Source: Sutcliffiella horikoshii (lineage in GTDB: Bacteria; Bacillota; Bacilli; Bacillales; Bacillaceae_I). From it: 64,000 nucleotides of DNA. The stretch lies in contig NZ_JAIVKY010000007.1 of the NCBI RefSeq assembly GCF_020524325.1, positions 620,001 to 684,000 of the forward strand. Reading direction: 5' to 3'. Of the stretch, positions 17,084 through 29,038 are shown one piece after another. Below the pieces are notes generated by a model. It was not told where the DNA came from. It saw only the letters and a list, made by a program, of their open reading frames with translations, and ran no database searches. The position numbers and the translations under genes were made by a program. The stretch's first letter is position 1; the number at the start of each line of letters is the position of its first letter.

Positions 17084-17866
17084 ATGGGTTCAACGTTAAC
17101 GATTAAAGATTTACATGTATCCATTAATGATAAAGAGATTTTAAAGGGTGTAAATCTTGAAGTAAAAGGCGGAGAGATTCACGCAATCATGGGTCCTAAC
17201 GGAACAGGAAAGTCTACGCTTTCTTCTGCAATTATGGGACACCCAAAATATGAAGTAACAAGCGGAAGCATCACATTTGATGGTGAAGATGTTCTTGAAA
17301 TGGAAGTGGATGAGCGCGCGCAAGTTGGCTTATTCCTTGCTATGCAATACCCAAGTGAAATCAGTGGTGTAACAAACGCTGACTTCTTGCGTTCTGCTAT
17401 CAATGCTCGCCGTGAAGAGGGCGATGAGATTTCCTTGATGAAATTTATCCGTAAAATGGATAAAAACATGGACTTTTTGGAAATGGATCAAGCAATGGCA
17501 CAACGTTACTTAAATGAAGGTTTCTCCGGTGGGGAAAAGAAGCGTAACGAAATTCTTCAATTGATGATGATTGAGCCTAAGATCGCGATCCTTGATGAGA
17601 TTGACTCTGGTCTTGATATCGATGCATTGAAAGTTGTTTCTAAAGGAATCAACGAAATGCGTGGAGACGATTTCGGTTGCCTTATCATCACTCACTACCA
17701 GCGTTTATTGAACTATATCACTCCTGACCACGTTCACGTTATGATGCAAGGCCGCATCGTGAAGTCCGGTGGCAAGGAATTAGCGCAACGTTTAGAGGCA
17801 GAAGGTTACGATTGGATTAAGCAAGAATTAGGTATCGAAGACGAAACAGTCGGTCAAGAAGCGTAA
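17084..17866 (+). CDS. sufC: SufC, Fe-S assembly ATPase
   Basis: ABC-type ATPase (260 aa) that with SufB and SufD forms the Fe-S scaffold SufBCD. Walker A GPNGTGKST, signature FSGGEKKR and Walker B IAILDEIDSGLD are intact. The open frame extends to 17042, but GGAGGT stands seven bases before the ATG at 17084 and MGSTLTIKDL is the family start. First gene of sufCDSUB. Confidence 0.98.
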   Translation: MGSTLTIKDLHVSINDKEILKGVNLEVKGGEIHAIMGPNGTGKSTLSSAIMGHPKYEVTSGSITFDGEDVLEMEVDERAQVGLFLAMQYPSEISGVTNADFLRSAINARREEGDEISLMKFIRKMDKNMDFLEMDQAMAQRYLNEGFSGGEKKRNEILQLMMIEPKIAILDEIDSGLDIDALKVVSKGINEMRGDDFGCLIITHYQRLLNYITPDHVHVMMQGRIVKSGGKELAQRLEAEGYDWIKQELGIEDETVGQEA

Positions 17867-17881
17867 GCAAGGAGGATTATC

Positions 17882-20821
<2,940 letters not shown>

Positions 20822-20896
20822 GCAAGGCAAGATAGGGAGTAATAGTGCGGCAATGTGTGTTGCACTGTTGCTCACCTCTTGAATGGAGGGAATAAT

Positions 20897-22294
20897 ATGG
20901 CTAAAAAAATGCCTGAAATCGGCGATTACAAGTATGGTTTTAAGGACAAAGACGTTTCCATTTTCCGTTCCGGCCGTGGTCTTACGAAAGAGATTGTTGA
21001 AGAAATCTCTCGTATGAAGGAAGAGCCTCAATGGATGTTGGATTTCCGTCTTAAATCATTAGAACATTTCTATAACATGCCAATGCCACAATGGGGCGGC
21101 GATTTGAACAGCTTGAACTTTGATGAAATTACGTATTACGTAAAGCCATCTGAAAAGTCTGAGCGTTCTTGGGATGAAGTACCTGAAGAAATCAAGCAAA
21201 CGTTTGACAAATTAGGTATCCCTGAAGCAGAACAAAAGTACCTTGCAGGTGTATCTGCTCAGTATGAGTCTGAGGTTGTATACCACAACATGCAAGAAGA
21301 CTTAGAAGACCTTGGTGTAGTGTTCAAAGACACAGACACAGCGTTAAAAGAAAACGAAGACATCTTCCGTGAGCACTGGGCGAAAGTAATTCCGCCAACA
21401 GACAACAAGTTCTCTGCATTGAACTCTGCAGTATGGTCTGGTGGATCTTTCATCTACGTTCCTAAAGGTGTTAAAGTGGAAACTCCACTACAAGCATACT
21501 TCCGAATCAATTCTGAAAACATGGGTCAATTCGAACGTACGCTAATCATCGTAGACGAAGGCGCACACGTACACTATGTAGAAGGCTGTACAGCACCTGT
21601 TTACACAACAAACTCCCTTCACAGTGCGGTAGTAGAAATTATCATCAAGAAGGATGCTTACTGCCGTTACACGACGATTCAAAACTGGGCGAACAATGTA
21701 TACAACCTAGTTACGAAGCGTGCAGTATGTGAAGAAAATGCGACAATGGAATGGATTGATGGTAACATCGGTTCCAAGTTAACGATGAAATACCCAGCGG
21801 TTATCCTTAAAGGTGAAGGCGCTCGTGGTATGACTCTATCCATCGCATTAGCTGGTAAAGGCCAACACCAGGATGCAGGGGCGAAAATGATTCACCTTGC
21901 ACCAAACACGTCTTCCACTATCGTTTCTAAATCCATCTCCAAGCAAGGTGGGAAAGTAACATACCGTGGAATCGTACACTTTGGTAAAAAAGCTTCCGGG
22001 GCACGCTCCAACATCGAGTGTGACACGCTAATCATGGATAACCAGTCTACTTCTGATACTATTCCTTACAACGAAGTGTTCAACGACAACGTTTCTCTTG
22101 AGCACGAAGCGAAGGTATCCAAAGTATCCGAGGAGCAACTGTTCTATTTAATGAGCCGTGGATTATCGGAAGAAGAAGCAACAGAAATGATCGTAATGGG
22201 CTTCATCGAGCCATTCACAAAAGAACTACCAATGGAATACGCAGTAGAAATGAACCGTCTGATCAAGTTCGAGATGGAAGGTTCTATTGGGTAA
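20897..22294 (+). CDS. sufB: SufB, Fe-S scaffold subunit
   Basis: Main scaffold subunit of SufBCD (465 aa). Conserved cysteines include [21 protein letters not shown] and the C-terminal [14 protein letters not shown] region with the beta-helix core cysteine. The frame extends to 20855, but TGGAGGG precedes the ATG at 20897 and gives the normal length. It is separated from sufU by 75 bases that contain a small AGTGC/GCACT hairpin, the only sizeable gap in the operon. Confidence 0.98.
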   Translation: MAKKMPEIGDYKYGFKDKDVSIFRSGRGLTKEIVEEISRMKEEPQWMLDFRLKSLEHFYNMPMPQWGGDLNSLNFDEITYYVKPSEKSERSWDEVPEEIKQTFDKLGIPEAEQKYLAGVSAQYESEVVYHNMQEDLEDLGVVFKDTDTALKENEDIFREHWAKVIPPTDNKFSALNSAVWSGGSFIYVPKGVKVETPLQAYFRINSENMGQFERTLIIVDEGAHVHYVEGCTAPVYTTNSLHSAVVEIIIKKDAYCRYTTIQNWANNVYNLVTKRAVCEENATMEWIDGNIGSKLTMKYPAVILKGEGARGMTLSIALAGKGQHQDAGAKMIHLAPNTSSTIVSKSISKQGGKVTYRGIVHFGKKASGARSNIECDTLIMDNQSTSDTIPYNEVFNDNVSLEHEAKVSKVSEEQLFYLMSRGLSEEEATEMIVMGFIEPFTKELPMEYAVEMNRLIKFEMEGSIG

Positions 22295-22305
22295 CATTTA
22301 GTCAT

Positions 22306-22345
22306 AAAAAAACCTTGACGTGCTGCATGCGCGCCAAGGTTTTTA
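22306..22345. terminator. Bidirectional terminator after sufB
   Basis: AAAAACCTTG / CAAGGTTTTT symmetric hairpin; serves sufB and the convergent DUF817 gene. Confidence 0.9.
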
Positions 22346-23197
22346 TTTATGGATAGCTATTTTATTATTTGGCTTGATAGAGCCATTCCCCTTCACCCGC
22401 TTCAATGTCGCCACAATAAGAAAGCTGACAATCACGAGCAATAGCCAGGAGCTGACCTTTCCTAAGTGGACGAGGCTCCACGCCTCTGTTTGATTGGGAT
22501 ATTCCCAAGCACCGAAGAATGTTGCGATATTTTCTGCGACCCAAATGAAAAAACCAATGAGCATAAAGGAAAGTGCGATAGGCATACGATATTGAATTCC
22601 GCCAACCTCATAGTTGACCCAAGACTTCCAAAACAGAATAATGACTAAAGCAGATAACCACCAACGAATATCGATCCAATAATGATGGGTGAAAAAATTA
22701 AGATAAATGGCTGCTGCGAGCGATACCACTGCCCAAAAAGGTGGCCAGTCTATGAGCTCGACATTCAACCTTCTCCAAGCCTGACAAAGATAGCTTGCGA
22801 CGCTTGCATACATAAACCCGCTATATAATGGGACCTCAAAAATTTTGGAGTAACCTTCTTCAGGATAGGACCACGATCCCATATGCACCTTGAAGATCTC
22901 AAGTGCCAGACCGATAAGGTGGAACAAGGTGATGACTTTTAATTCATCACGGGTTTCAAGACCAGACCGTAGCATCCACCATTGCATGATGAGACAGATG
23001 ATTAGAAGCCAATCATACCGTGGCAGGAATGGTAGAGGAATCACTTGTGTTAAGGCGAGGGAAGCAAAAATAACGACAGGAAACACACAGGAGAGGGCCT
23101 GTTGCCAACCAAAACGAACAAGTTGCATGAAAGCGCCAACCATGAACCATTCCTTCTTTTTCATCCTTGAACTAAGTTCCAGTGTTTCGCGTATCAT
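22343..23197 (-). CDS. DUF817 family integral membrane protein (YoaT-like)
   Basis: A 284-aa protein with about eight hydrophobic helices. Motifs such as HMGSWSYPEEGY, PLYSGFMYASVASY, and AENIATFFGAWEYP are typical of DUF817, a carotenoid-biosynthesis-like membrane fold of unknown function. The frame begins with GTG at 23206. The ATG at 23197 is preferred because GAGAGGTG precedes it at six bases. Convergent with sufB and not part of the conserved B. subtilis order here. Confidence 0.82.
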   Translation of the reverse strand: MIRETLELSSRMKKKEWFMVGAFMQLVRFGWQQALSCVFPVVIFASLALTQVIPLPFLPRYDWLLIICLIMQWWMLRSGLETRDELKVITLFHLIGLALEIFKVHMGSWSYPEEGYSKIFEVPLYSGFMYASVASYLCQAWRRLNVELIDWPPFWAVVSLAAAIYLNFFTHHYWIDIRWWLSALVIILFWKSWVNYEVGGIQYRMPIALSFMLIGFFIWVAENIATFFGAWEYPNQTEAWSLVHLGKVSSWLLLVIVSFLIVATLKRVKGNGSIKPNNKIAIHK

Positions 23198-23315
23198 CTC
23201 TGACACCTCTCATTTTAATATTGTATATTGAATTTACCATATTATTTATTGATAAACAATAAAAATTTATTGATTATATTTTATAAGATTGTTAGTATTC
23301 AATACCTTGTTCATG

Positions 23316-23471
23316 ATGATGACACTTTTGATCAAAAAATTTGCGTGAAAGTGTCTTCATCTCATCAATGAAGACACTTTCGGCATAGAAATAACCACGA
23401 GAATGTCTTCATTATACTGATGAAGACAATTTGGACAAGGAAATCAGCATGAAATTGTCTTCATCACTCTC
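23316..23471. repeat. 52-bp tandem repeat array 2 (3 units)
   Basis: Units at 23316, 23368 and 23420, each exactly 52 bp. Arms extend to 13 bp in two units: CACTTT pairs with AAAGTG in the first, while CAATTT pairs with AAATTG in the third, a compensatory change. It occupies the gap between two minus-strand membrane-protein genes. Confidence 0.93.
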
Positions 23472-23489
23472 CGTTCCCCACAACCAAAC

Positions 23490-23527
23490 AAAAAAAGCAT
23501 CCCCTCCAAACAAAGGAAGGAATGCCC
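23490..23527 (-). terminator. Terminator of the VC0807-like gene
   Basis: On the minus strand GCATTCCTTCC pairs with GGAGGGGATGC, followed by seven T residues. Confidence 0.8.
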
Positions 23528-23542
23528 CCAATTAACCAGAAA

Positions 23543-24211
23543 TCACTGAACCAATTCCGTATCATCCGAATCAGAATCCGGTACCTTCTCTTCTTTCTGC
23601 TTTTCCAAATACTCATTAACCTTCAAGCTGGAATAAATAAACCCAGCAGCAATCAACACGCCAAACACCCAGCCGTTCACTTTCATAAAGAACAAGATCC
23701 TGTCATACCCTTGAACGCCGTAAACGCCAATCAGATAGTATTTCAATCCCGCGGCAACCAATCCCCTCAAAGCGAATATCCCTGTAAGGATATAAAAAGC
23801 TGGCAGGATTGTTTTCTGACGATAGAGTCTTAAGCTGTCTTCCCGTTTGTGACCTTGCAGATAGGCAATATCCACTCCTAAATACAGAGCTAACGGTTTT
23901 TTTACAAGCATCGTTCCCAAGATGAACAATCCAAATCCAGCAGACACATATACCGAGTTTTGAAGCATGGTAAAGGCATCCCCTGAAAGGATATCGACCA
24001 ATGTGCTAACAAAAAGGGAAACCATAATAAACATCCCGGTCACATTAAATTGCCTTTCTACAGCGAAACGAACGATTGTGTAGACAAACCCCGGCGCGGT
24101 GGAAAGCAATATGGCATAGTAGTCTCCTAGCGGTTCTTGTCCAAATTTCCAAATCAGATAAGGCAAAGCCAAGTAGAATAGTAAGTCAAAAACAACAATC
24201 TTATTTTTCAT
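23543..24211 (-). CDS. VC0807-like multi-pass membrane protein
   Basis: A 222-aa membrane protein with about six hydrophobic segments and a charged C-terminal tail rich in Asp/Glu (PDSDSDDTE). It resembles the VC0807 family of small bacterial membrane proteins of unknown function; this is recall, not a search. A good ribosome site, GGAGGCGCT, stands before the ATG. It is transcribed away from yunF, and the 110-bp divergent gap must hold both promoters. Confidence 0.68.
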   Translation of the reverse strand: MKNKIVVFDLLFYLALPYLIWKFGQEPLGDYYAILLSTAPGFVYTIVRFAVERQFNVTGMFIMVSLFVSTLVDILSGDAFTMLQNSVYVSAGFGLFILGTMLVKKPLALYLGVDIAYLQGHKREDSLRLYRQKTILPAFYILTGIFALRGLVAAGLKYYLIGVYGVQGYDRILFFMKVNGWVFGVLIAAGFIYSSLKVNEYLEKQKEEKVPDSDSDDTELVQ

Positions 24212-24328
24212 AGCGCCTCCGATAGTATCAATGATACATTTATCATACCAATTACTCCCATATTCTGCACTATAAACATGAGAAATTACCCCTAGTTATG
24301 ATAAAATGTAAAAAATGAGGTGAAGCGG

Positions 24329-25177
24329 ATGATTTATGTTGGGGTGACAGGTTGGGGAGATCATGATTCGTTATATACTGCAGGTATTGCACCTAGAGAC
24401 AAGCTGCTGGAATATGGAGCGCACTTTCCGACAGTTGAGGTGGATGCGTCCTTTTATGCCATTCAACCGAAACAAAACGTAGAAAAATGGGTAGCGGATA
24501 CGCCTGAACGTTTTCAGTTCATTGTAAAAGCTTATCAGGGAATGACTGGTCATCAGCGCGGCGAAATTCCTTTTGACTCTAAAGAACTGATGTTCACTGC
24601 TTTTAATCAATCTATTGAGCCCTATGAAAAGGCTGATAAAATGGCGATGGTTCTTTTTCAGTTTCCGCCATGGTTTGAGTGTAAGAAGGAGAATGTAGAT
24701 TATTTAAGATGGTGTAAAGAGCAAATGGGAGATACGAAAGTGGCCCTGGAATTCCGCAACCAGACTTGGTTTCAATCTGCCTATCATGACAGAACACTGA
24801 AGTTTATGGAAGAGGAAGGATGGATTCACAGCATCTGTGATGAACCACAAGCGGGGAAAGGATCCATTCCTACCGTCCTGCACCCAACCGATCCTGACAA
24901 TACTTTAGTGCGACTTCACGGTCGAAATACGTATGGTTGGACAAAACCTGCTTCAGGGAAGGACTGGAGAGAGGTCCGTTATCTGTATGATTATAACCAA
25001 GAGGAGTTATTAGAGTGGAAGGAAAATCTAGAAAGGTTAACTCCATTATCTCGAAACATTAATATGTTATTTAACAATAATTCCGGAGGCCATGCAGCTG
25101 GAAATGCCAAACAGATGATTGACCTATTGGATGTCGAGTACACAGGATTGGCACCACGGCAATTAGATTTATTTTAG
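24329..25177 (+). CDS. yunF: YunF, DUF72 family protein
   Basis: A 282-aa TIM-barrel protein of the DUF72 family, unknown enzymatic function. The start MIYVGVTGWGDHDSLY, the ALEFRNQTW motif and LVRLHGRN are the family hallmarks; the Glu, Arg and His residues suggest a hydrolase- or isomerase-like site. The frame begins at a GTG (24320), but GAGGTG precedes the ATG at 24329. First of yunF-yunD-yunC; its stop codon overlaps the ribosome site of yunD. Confidence 0.9.
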   Translation: MIYVGVTGWGDHDSLYTAGIAPRDKLLEYGAHFPTVEVDASFYAIQPKQNVEKWVADTPERFQFIVKAYQGMTGHQRGEIPFDSKELMFTAFNQSIEPYEKADKMAMVLFQFPPWFECKKENVDYLRWCKEQMGDTKVALEFRNQTWFQSAYHDRTLKFMEEEGWIHSICDEPQAGKGSIPTVLHPTDPDNTLVRLHGRNTYGWTKPASGKDWREVRYLYDYNQEELLEWKENLERLTPLSRNINMLFNNNSGGHAAGNAKQMIDLLDVEYTGLAPRQLDLF

Positions 25178-25191
25178 AGGAGAGAAACGGT

Positions 25192-26559
25192 GTGCAACAA
25201 ATTAGAATTTTACATACAAACGATATTCATAGTCACTTTGATGCCTATCCCAAGCTTGCTACTTTTCTAAAGGAGCAGGACTTCACATTGCCATCGGCCC
25301 TTGTTGATATTGGTGACAATATGGACCGTTTTCATCCTATTACCGAAGCTACTGGTGGAAAAGCCAATACCAGCCTACTAAACAAGCTTCGCTATGACTA
25401 TGCCACGTTCGGAAATAATGAAGGCATAACATTGGACTATGAGGGATTATCACAGCTGTACGAGGAAGCAGAATTCCCCGTTTTAGCTGCCAATCTATTC
25501 GAAGAAAATGGCGAATATCCGGATTGGGTAAAACCGTATGAAGTGAAAAAAATGGGAAATGTTAAGGTAGCTTTTATTGGAGTGACTGTTTTCTATCAGC
25601 ATTTCTATGCACTGCTCGGCTGGAAAATAGAAGATCCTTATATTATGTTGGAAAAATACCTGCCTGCTTTAAAAGAAGAGGTGGACGTTATTGTGGTACT
25701 TTCGCATCTGGGCATTTCTGATGATGAGGAGATGGCAAGGAGGTTTCCTGAGATTGACGTTATCCTAGGCGGACATACTCACCATGTTTTGCCTGAAGGA
25801 AGACGGATTGGAAATACGTTAATTTGTGGAGCGGGGAAGTATGGGCAATACATCGGCCAGGTAGATCTTGTTTATAATCAAGAGTTGAAATCCCTTACTC
25901 AATCTACCGCAAAGCTTCATAAGTTGGAACTCTATCAATCAGATCAGCAACTAACAGCGCAGATAAAAGCTATGGAACAAGTAGCGGAAAAGCATCTGAA
26001 TAAAAAAGTAGGAAGTATCAAAGAATCGTTGCCGGTAGAGTGGTTCGCGCCTTCTATTTTTCCTAATTTCCTTGCAGATAAGTTAAGAGAATGGTGTCAG
26101 GCAGAGATCGGAATGGTCAATGCGGGTGTATTGCTTGATGGACTTGAAGAAGGAGAGGTAACACTTGGAATGCTCCATCGTATTTGCCCCCATCCTATTA
26201 ATCCATGCAGGGTGACCCTGACTGGCGAGGAGTTAAGGGAAGTGGTCCAGCAGGCTCTGCATCCTGATATGGAAAACTTGAGAGTGAAAGGTCTCGGGTT
26301 CCGCGGTGAGGTAATGGGGCGCATGGCATTCAGCGGAGTCAGGTTCGATACAGAGGCGATAAAAGAAGGAAGCGTTCAAGTGACAGATATTTATATTGGT
26401 GATAAACGATTGACGTCAAAAGATGATGTAACAGTTGGGACCATTGATATGTTTACTTTCGGAAGAATGTTTCCAAGCATCATCCGTGCAAAAGAAAAGA
26501 AGTTTTTCCTGCCAGAACTGCTTCGTGATGTGTTGGCACATTCATTTTCTGATAATTGA
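25192..26559 (+). CDS. yunD: YunD, calcineurin-like phosphoesterase / 5'-nucleotidase family
   Basis: A 455-aa metallophosphoesterase of the UshA/5'-nucleotidase type. Metal ligands are seen in LHTNDIHSHFD, DIGDNMDR, FGNNEGIT and VILGGHTHHVLP. The usual GNHE motif reads GNNE here, so the proton-donor histidine is missing at its classical place. The C-terminal half is the nucleotide-binding domain (PCRVTLTGEELREV). No signal peptide is visible, so it is probably cytosolic, unlike UshA. It starts with GTG after AGAGGAGAGAAAC. Confidence 0.88.
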   Translation: MQQIRILHTNDIHSHFDAYPKLATFLKEQDFTLPSALVDIGDNMDRFHPITEATGGKANTSLLNKLRYDYATFGNNEGITLDYEGLSQLYEEAEFPVLAANLFEENGEYPDWVKPYEVKKMGNVKVAFIGVTVFYQHFYALLGWKIEDPYIMLEKYLPALKEEVDVIVVLSHLGISDDEEMARRFPEIDVILGGHTHHVLPEGRRIGNTLICGAGKYGQYIGQVDLVYNQELKSLTQSTAKLHKLELYQSDQQLTAQIKAMEQVAEKHLNKKVGSIKESLPVEWFAPSIFPNFLADKLREWCQAEIGMVNAGVLLDGLEEGEVTLGMLHRICPHPINPCRVTLTGEELREVVQQALHPDMENLRVKGLGFRGEVMGRMAFSGVRFDTEAIKEGSVQVTDIYIGDKRLTSKDDVTVGTIDMFTFGRMFPSIIRAKEKKFFLPELLRDVLAHSFSDN

Positions 26560-26627
26560 CCTATTTTTCACACCCTTTCCATGCAGGCACCATAAATTGA
26601 TATGGGAAGGGAGCGTGACAATTATCT

Positions 26628-26930
26628 ATGATTGAAATGACACCAATTACAATCGACGGCCATACGTTTACTGCGATTACGGTACGGTTGCCAAAGACTA
26701 ATTTCTTGGCGGTAACAAGTGATAAAGGGTATATCATGTGCGGTGCACTGGATGTAGGCTTATTGAATGCCAAGTTAAAGGACCGAAAGATTATTGCGGG
26801 GCGGGCAGTTGGAGTGCGTACCATTGAGCAATTAATAGAGGCCCCTTTGGAATCCATTACGTATGAGGCGGAGAATGTGGGTATTACGGTTGGGATGCCT
26901 GGGAAAGAAGCTTTGTTAAAAATGTTATAA
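26628..26930 (+). CDS. yunC: YunC, DUF1805 family protein
   Basis: A 100-aa protein of DUF1805. The family signature is LPKTNFLAVTSDKGYIMCGALDVGLLN with a conserved cysteine, followed by IAGRAVGVRTIEQL. Function is unknown though the fold has been solved for the B. subtilis homologue. The chosen ATG gives the MIxxTPI family start; the only decent ribosome site, AAGGGAG, is 17 bases upstream, which is unusually far. It follows yunD by 68 bases. Confidence 0.88.
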   Translation: MIEMTPITIDGHTFTAITVRLPKTNFLAVTSDKGYIMCGALDVGLLNAKLKDRKIIAGRAVGVRTIEQLIEAPLESITYEAENVGITVGMPGKEALLKML

Positions 26931-26979
26931 AAGTTAGGGCCGCTAGTTTTTTGCTTGCAGCCTTTAGCACCAAATATAT

Positions 26980-27011
26980 AATACCATCGTGCTCAAACGG
27001 TGGTATTTTTA
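26980..27011 (+). terminator. Terminator after yunC
   Basis: AATACCATCG / CGGTGGTATT hairpin followed by five T residues. Confidence 0.85.
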
Positions 27012-27017
27012 AATTGC

Positions 27018-27367
27018 GGTTGATTTCCGTTGCAGGCGCTTGCTTTCCGCGGGCGGTCCGTAAGCCTCCTCGGCTTACGCCGAAGCCACCTGAAATTTCA
27101 CAGATTTAAGATGTTGTTAAGACATCGCTGTTGATTTACGCAAATAGCTTCGCTTTCCTAGGGGCGCTGCTGGAGCCTCCTCGGCAAGCCTGCGGGGTCT
27201 CCACCTAGCGCTATCTCCCTCAGGAGTCTTCGCCTTTTGCTCCAATCCACAGCTAGAAATCACTAAGTACATGATATTTCAGTTTTTCAGTGGCTTCGCT
27301 TACGCCTGTGGGGTCTTCCCTGGCCCTTCCTCCCGCATAAGACAAGCGCCTTCCACTTCAATCAACT
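27018..27367 (-). repeat. Type A repeat A3, split by an insertion
   Basis: The left half (27018-27081) begins GGTTGATTTCCGTTGCAGGC and reaches CTCGGCTTACGCC. The right half (27298-27367) resumes GCTTACGCCTGTGGGGTCTT and ends CACTTCAATCAAC. Joined, they give one ordinary reverse-orientation type A repeat like A7. The 9-bp GCTTACGCC is present on both sides of the inserted segment. Confidence 0.88.
27082..27297. mobile_element. MITE-like insertion (216 bp) containing type B repeat B3
   Basis: The segment is bounded by perfect 8-bp inverted ends GAAGCCAC / GTGGCTTC (extendable with one gap through TGAAA) and flanked by a 9-bp direct repeat GCTTACGCC. It has no coding capacity. Its middle (27127-27253) is a complete type B palindromic repeat in reverse orientation with AT-rich shoulders. 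The arrangement is that of a non-autonomous transposable element inserted in the type A repeat. Confidence 0.75.
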
Positions 27368-27502
27368 GGTTGTTTTCCTAACTTTTTTATGTTGGCTACA
27401 AACTTTTCAAAACTTTTTTTTATTTTATCAAGCTTTATCCCGGAATTTTTACTATAATAGGAAATATATAGATTTTGTCGAAATGTGAAGATAGGAGAAG
27501 TT

Positions 27503-28609
27503 ATGAGACTATTACCTACAAAATCAATGAAACCGGGAATGGTGTTGGCCAGATCAATCTATAATGATTCTGGCAGAGTACTGTTGAGTGAAGGGATCTC
27601 TGTTACTTCACGCATGATTTCGCGTTTGCAACAATTGAATGTCACTTATGTATATATAGAAGATGCACGGACAAGCGGGATGGAAGTTCCGACTATTATT
27701 TCCGACAAGACCCGTAAGGAAGCAGTAAAGACAATTACTGATACCTTTAAATCCGTTGAACATGAAAGAGAGTTAAGTAAGTGGTTTGTCATGGACAAGT
27801 CTTCCAAGAGCATCAAATCGCTTATTCAAAATCTGCTGACAGATATGAAATCCAATGAAGAAGTGTCTGCGCTTCTGACTGATGTGTATGTGCACGACAA
27901 CTATGTGTTTACCCATTCTTTAAATGTGACGCTTTATGCCCTCTCCATAGGATTGAAATTAGGACTGTCACAAAAAGACTTAGAAACATTAGGGCTCGGT
28001 GGAATTCTTCATGATATCGGCAAAATGTTAATTCCCAATGAGATTCTCTTTAAGCCAGGAAAACTTACAAGTGATGAGTTTGCTGAAATGAAGCGGCATG
28101 CGACCTATGGGTACGATATTCTTCGCAACATGCAGACGATTCCGCTAATGGTTGCACACTGTGCTTTCCAACACCATGAGCGCCTAAACGGCAGCGGCTA
28201 TCCTCGTGGCATTAAGTCGGATGATATTCATCTGTTTGGTAAGATTCTTGCTGTAGCGGATGTTTTTGATGCTGTTACCTCTCATCGGATTTACCGGAGT
28301 GCTATGCTTCCACATGAAGGACTCGAAATTTTGTATGCGGGTTCTGGTTCGTTGTATGAACCGGAAATTATTGAAGCGTTCCGCAAATCGGTAGCAATCT
28401 ATCCATACGGCTTAATGGTTACTTTGAATGATGGTAGAAAAGGGCTTGTTGTTGGGCAAAACAAAGACCTAACAGAACGACCTGTTATAAGGGTGGTCGA
28501 AGAAGAAGGAGAAGAGCTAGAAACACCTTATGATATTAACTTAAAAGACCATCTGAATCTAGCAATTGTTGACTGCGATTCCCTAGAAAAAATAGCAGCA
28601 GTCAGCTAA
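27503..28609 (+). CDS. HD-GYP domain protein, probable cyclic-di-GMP phosphodiesterase
   Basis: A 368-aa cytosolic protein. Residues 1-120 are an N-terminal region of DUF3391-like character; the HD-GYP domain follows with HSLNVTLYALS, the HD pair at 170-171 (LHDIGKMLIPNEIL), MKRHATYGYDIL and HHERLNGSGYPRG at 224-236. All metal-ligand motifs are present, so it should be active. The open frame starts at 27485, but ATAGGAG precedes the ATG at 27503. It has no receiver domain or membrane segment. It lies in the block absent from the B. subtilis order. Confidence 0.9.
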   Translation: MRLLPTKSMKPGMVLARSIYNDSGRVLLSEGISVTSRMISRLQQLNVTYVYIEDARTSGMEVPTIISDKTRKEAVKTITDTFKSVEHERELSKWFVMDKSSKSIKSLIQNLLTDMKSNEEVSALLTDVYVHDNYVFTHSLNVTLYALSIGLKLGLSQKDLETLGLGGILHDIGKMLIPNEILFKPGKLTSDEFAEMKRHATYGYDILRNMQTIPLMVAHCAFQHHERLNGSGYPRGIKSDDIHLFGKILAVADVFDAVTSHRIYRSAMLPHEGLEILYAGSGSLYEPEIIEAFRKSVAIYPYGLMVTLNDGRKGLVVGQNKDLTERPVIRVVEEEGEELETPYDINLKDHLNLAIVDCDSLEKIAAVS

Positions 28610-28644
28610 AAGGAAAGACTAGAGAAAAAAGAAATATATTTCCT

Positions 28645-28673
28645 TTGTCCTATATCAGGATATATGTTATAGT
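28645..28673 (+). promoter_or_regulatory. Promoter for the lysine-riboswitch transcript
   Basis: TTGTCC, 17-base spacer, TATAGT; start predicted about 20 bases before the aptamer. Confidence 0.65.
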
Positions 28674-28700
28674 GAAAACATAAAATAATATACTTCCCTT

Positions 28701-28953
28701 ATCATACGATGAGGTAGAGGCTGCATAGCATAAGAGTAAAACTACTGGAGGTTGACACCTAAGATGGTAGAAAGAAAGGATGCTGTGCCGAAGCAATATG
28801 AGCGGTCAAACTCATGTTGCTGGGGTTATCTTGAACAAGGATAACACTGCCATTATGACCGGTACGGACGGTTTTTATAATGGAGGGCTACTGATCGGAT
28901 GGAGGATAACACATTACATAGGTAATGATAGTTATTTTCTATCATTACTTTTT
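28701..28953 (+). promoter_or_regulatory. Lysine (L-box) riboswitch with terminator
   Basis: The aptamer (about 28701-28860) has the L-box conserved blocks GATGAGGTAGAGGCTGCAT, AAGAGTA, CTGGAGGTTGACACC, AAAGGATG, GTGCCGAAGC and TGTTGCTGGGG followed by the GTTATC / GATAAC helix and ACTGCCATTATGACC. A terminator (28921-28953) with stem GGTAATGATAG / CTATCATTAC and a T run lies upstream of the transporter gene. Lysine should terminate transcription. Confidence 0.93.
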
Positions 28954-29038
28954 ATTTTGTTTTCTTTCAGCGCCTTCCATTGTTGTAAACCGTTTGAAAC
29001 CAGTCAAACATATTACAGCTTAATGGGGGTTTTTTGTT

